The translations under genes were made by a program, and so were the position numbers. Of a DNA stretch of 21,561 nt, positions 21,394-21,561 are shown one piece after another. Position 1 is the stretch's first letter, and every line of letters begins with the position of its first letter. Location: NCBI GenBank assembly GCA_030623035.1, contig JAUXFK010000016.1, positions 1 to 21,561 on the forward strand, given 5' to 3'. Under the pieces are notes generated by a model. That model ran no database searches. It saw only the letters and a program-made list of their open reading frames with translations, and was not told where the DNA came from. The stretch is from Deltaproteobacteria bacterium. Lineage in GTDB: Bacteria; Desulfobacterota; UBA8473.

Positions 21394-21561
21394 ATCGCTA
21401 TTTTTTTCAATTTATATTCTTGGGGTACATCCTCCATCGCCATCATTAGATAAGCATCCTTAATATTGTCTTCCAGTTCTTCAAGGGTATCACCTTGCGT
21501 CATTATTTCAGGATGCTCAAGAAGTTTACCAAGCCAGAACTTTTCACCTTTCCAATAAATC
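21390..21561 (-). CDS. hicB: HicB-type antitoxin, partial (5' end beyond window)
   Basis: The visible frame (YWKGEKFWLGKLLEHPEIMT, QGDTLEELEDNIKDAYLMM, then EYKLKKIAI) is the partial RNase H-like fold of HicB antitoxins: W-x-G-x-L-x-x-x-P-E and TQG-x-TLEEL. It ends soon after the fold without a C-terminal DNA-binding domain, so it is the short HicB type. It is encoded upstream of hicA, and the start codon lies to the right of the window. Confidence 0.88.
   Translation of the reverse strand, partial: IYWKGEKFWLGKLLEHPEIMTQGDTLEELEDNIKDAYLMMAMEDVPQEYKLKKIAI

Noticed and set aside
1..21561. CRISPR array, tRNA or rRNA genes, replication origin
   Set aside because: I looked for regularly spaced repeats, cloverleaf-type sequences and conserved rRNA segments and saw none.

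Overview
The window looks like the accessory-rich chromosome of an anaerobic, Gram-negative bacterium with fairly low GC. Three gene sets point this way: a four-subunit thiamine/ferredoxin 2-oxoacid oxidoreductase (strict-anaerobe metabolism), a split B12-dependent acyl-CoA mutase, and an outer-membrane beta-barrel protein with a signal peptide. A Desulfobacterota (former Deltaproteobacteria) relative is my best guess. It is an inference from gene content only, since no rRNA or other phylogenetic marker is present.

Layout. Positions 2-235 hold a broken end of a glutamate dehydrogenase gene, abutted by a VapBC-type toxin-antitoxin pair (193-860, minus) with a clear promoter and a candidate operator. 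A spacer of about 500 bp without genes follows. Then comes a tight four-gene plus-strand operon (1557-6285): nagZ, namZ, murU, amgK. Together these encode trimming of cell-wall sugar chains and return of the released MurNAc to UDP-MurNAc. Convergent to it lies a minus-strand 2-oxoacid:ferredoxin oxidoreductase operon (9335 to 6308; order ferredoxin, alpha, beta, gamma) with a recognisable promoter and a possibly structured leader. A MITE-like repeat sits inside this operon, and an inverted copy sits upstream of its promoter.

From 9.6 to 13.3 kb the DNA is looser: repeats, a 63-aa protein with a GNAT acetyltransferase, a calcineurin-like phosphoesterase and a long coiled-coil protein. A complete IS30-family insertion sequence (13552-14660) follows. 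Next come two strong tandem hairpins and an outer-membrane protein of the phenol-degradation MetA type (15044-15991). A remnant of an IS200/IS605 transposase lies at 16.4 kb.

On the minus strand, 19943 to 16537 carries the large and small subunits of a methylmalonyl-CoA-mutase-like enzyme and a radical SAM/SPASM protein. The large subunit keeps CoA-binding residues but appears to lack the residues that select methylmalonyl-CoA, so its substrate is open. The right end (20.0-21.6 kb) is a graveyard of REP-associated transposase pieces, a decapitated PIN toxin with its intact small partner gene, and an apparently intact HicB/HicA pair running off the window.

The two most interesting systems are the compact nagZ-namZ-murU-amgK salvage operon and the divergent acyl-CoA mutase. 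The repeat family ending in GTAACTGTTTAGCC, with one copy showing a perfect 8-bp target duplication, is a good candidate for an uncatalogued IS66-type MITE.
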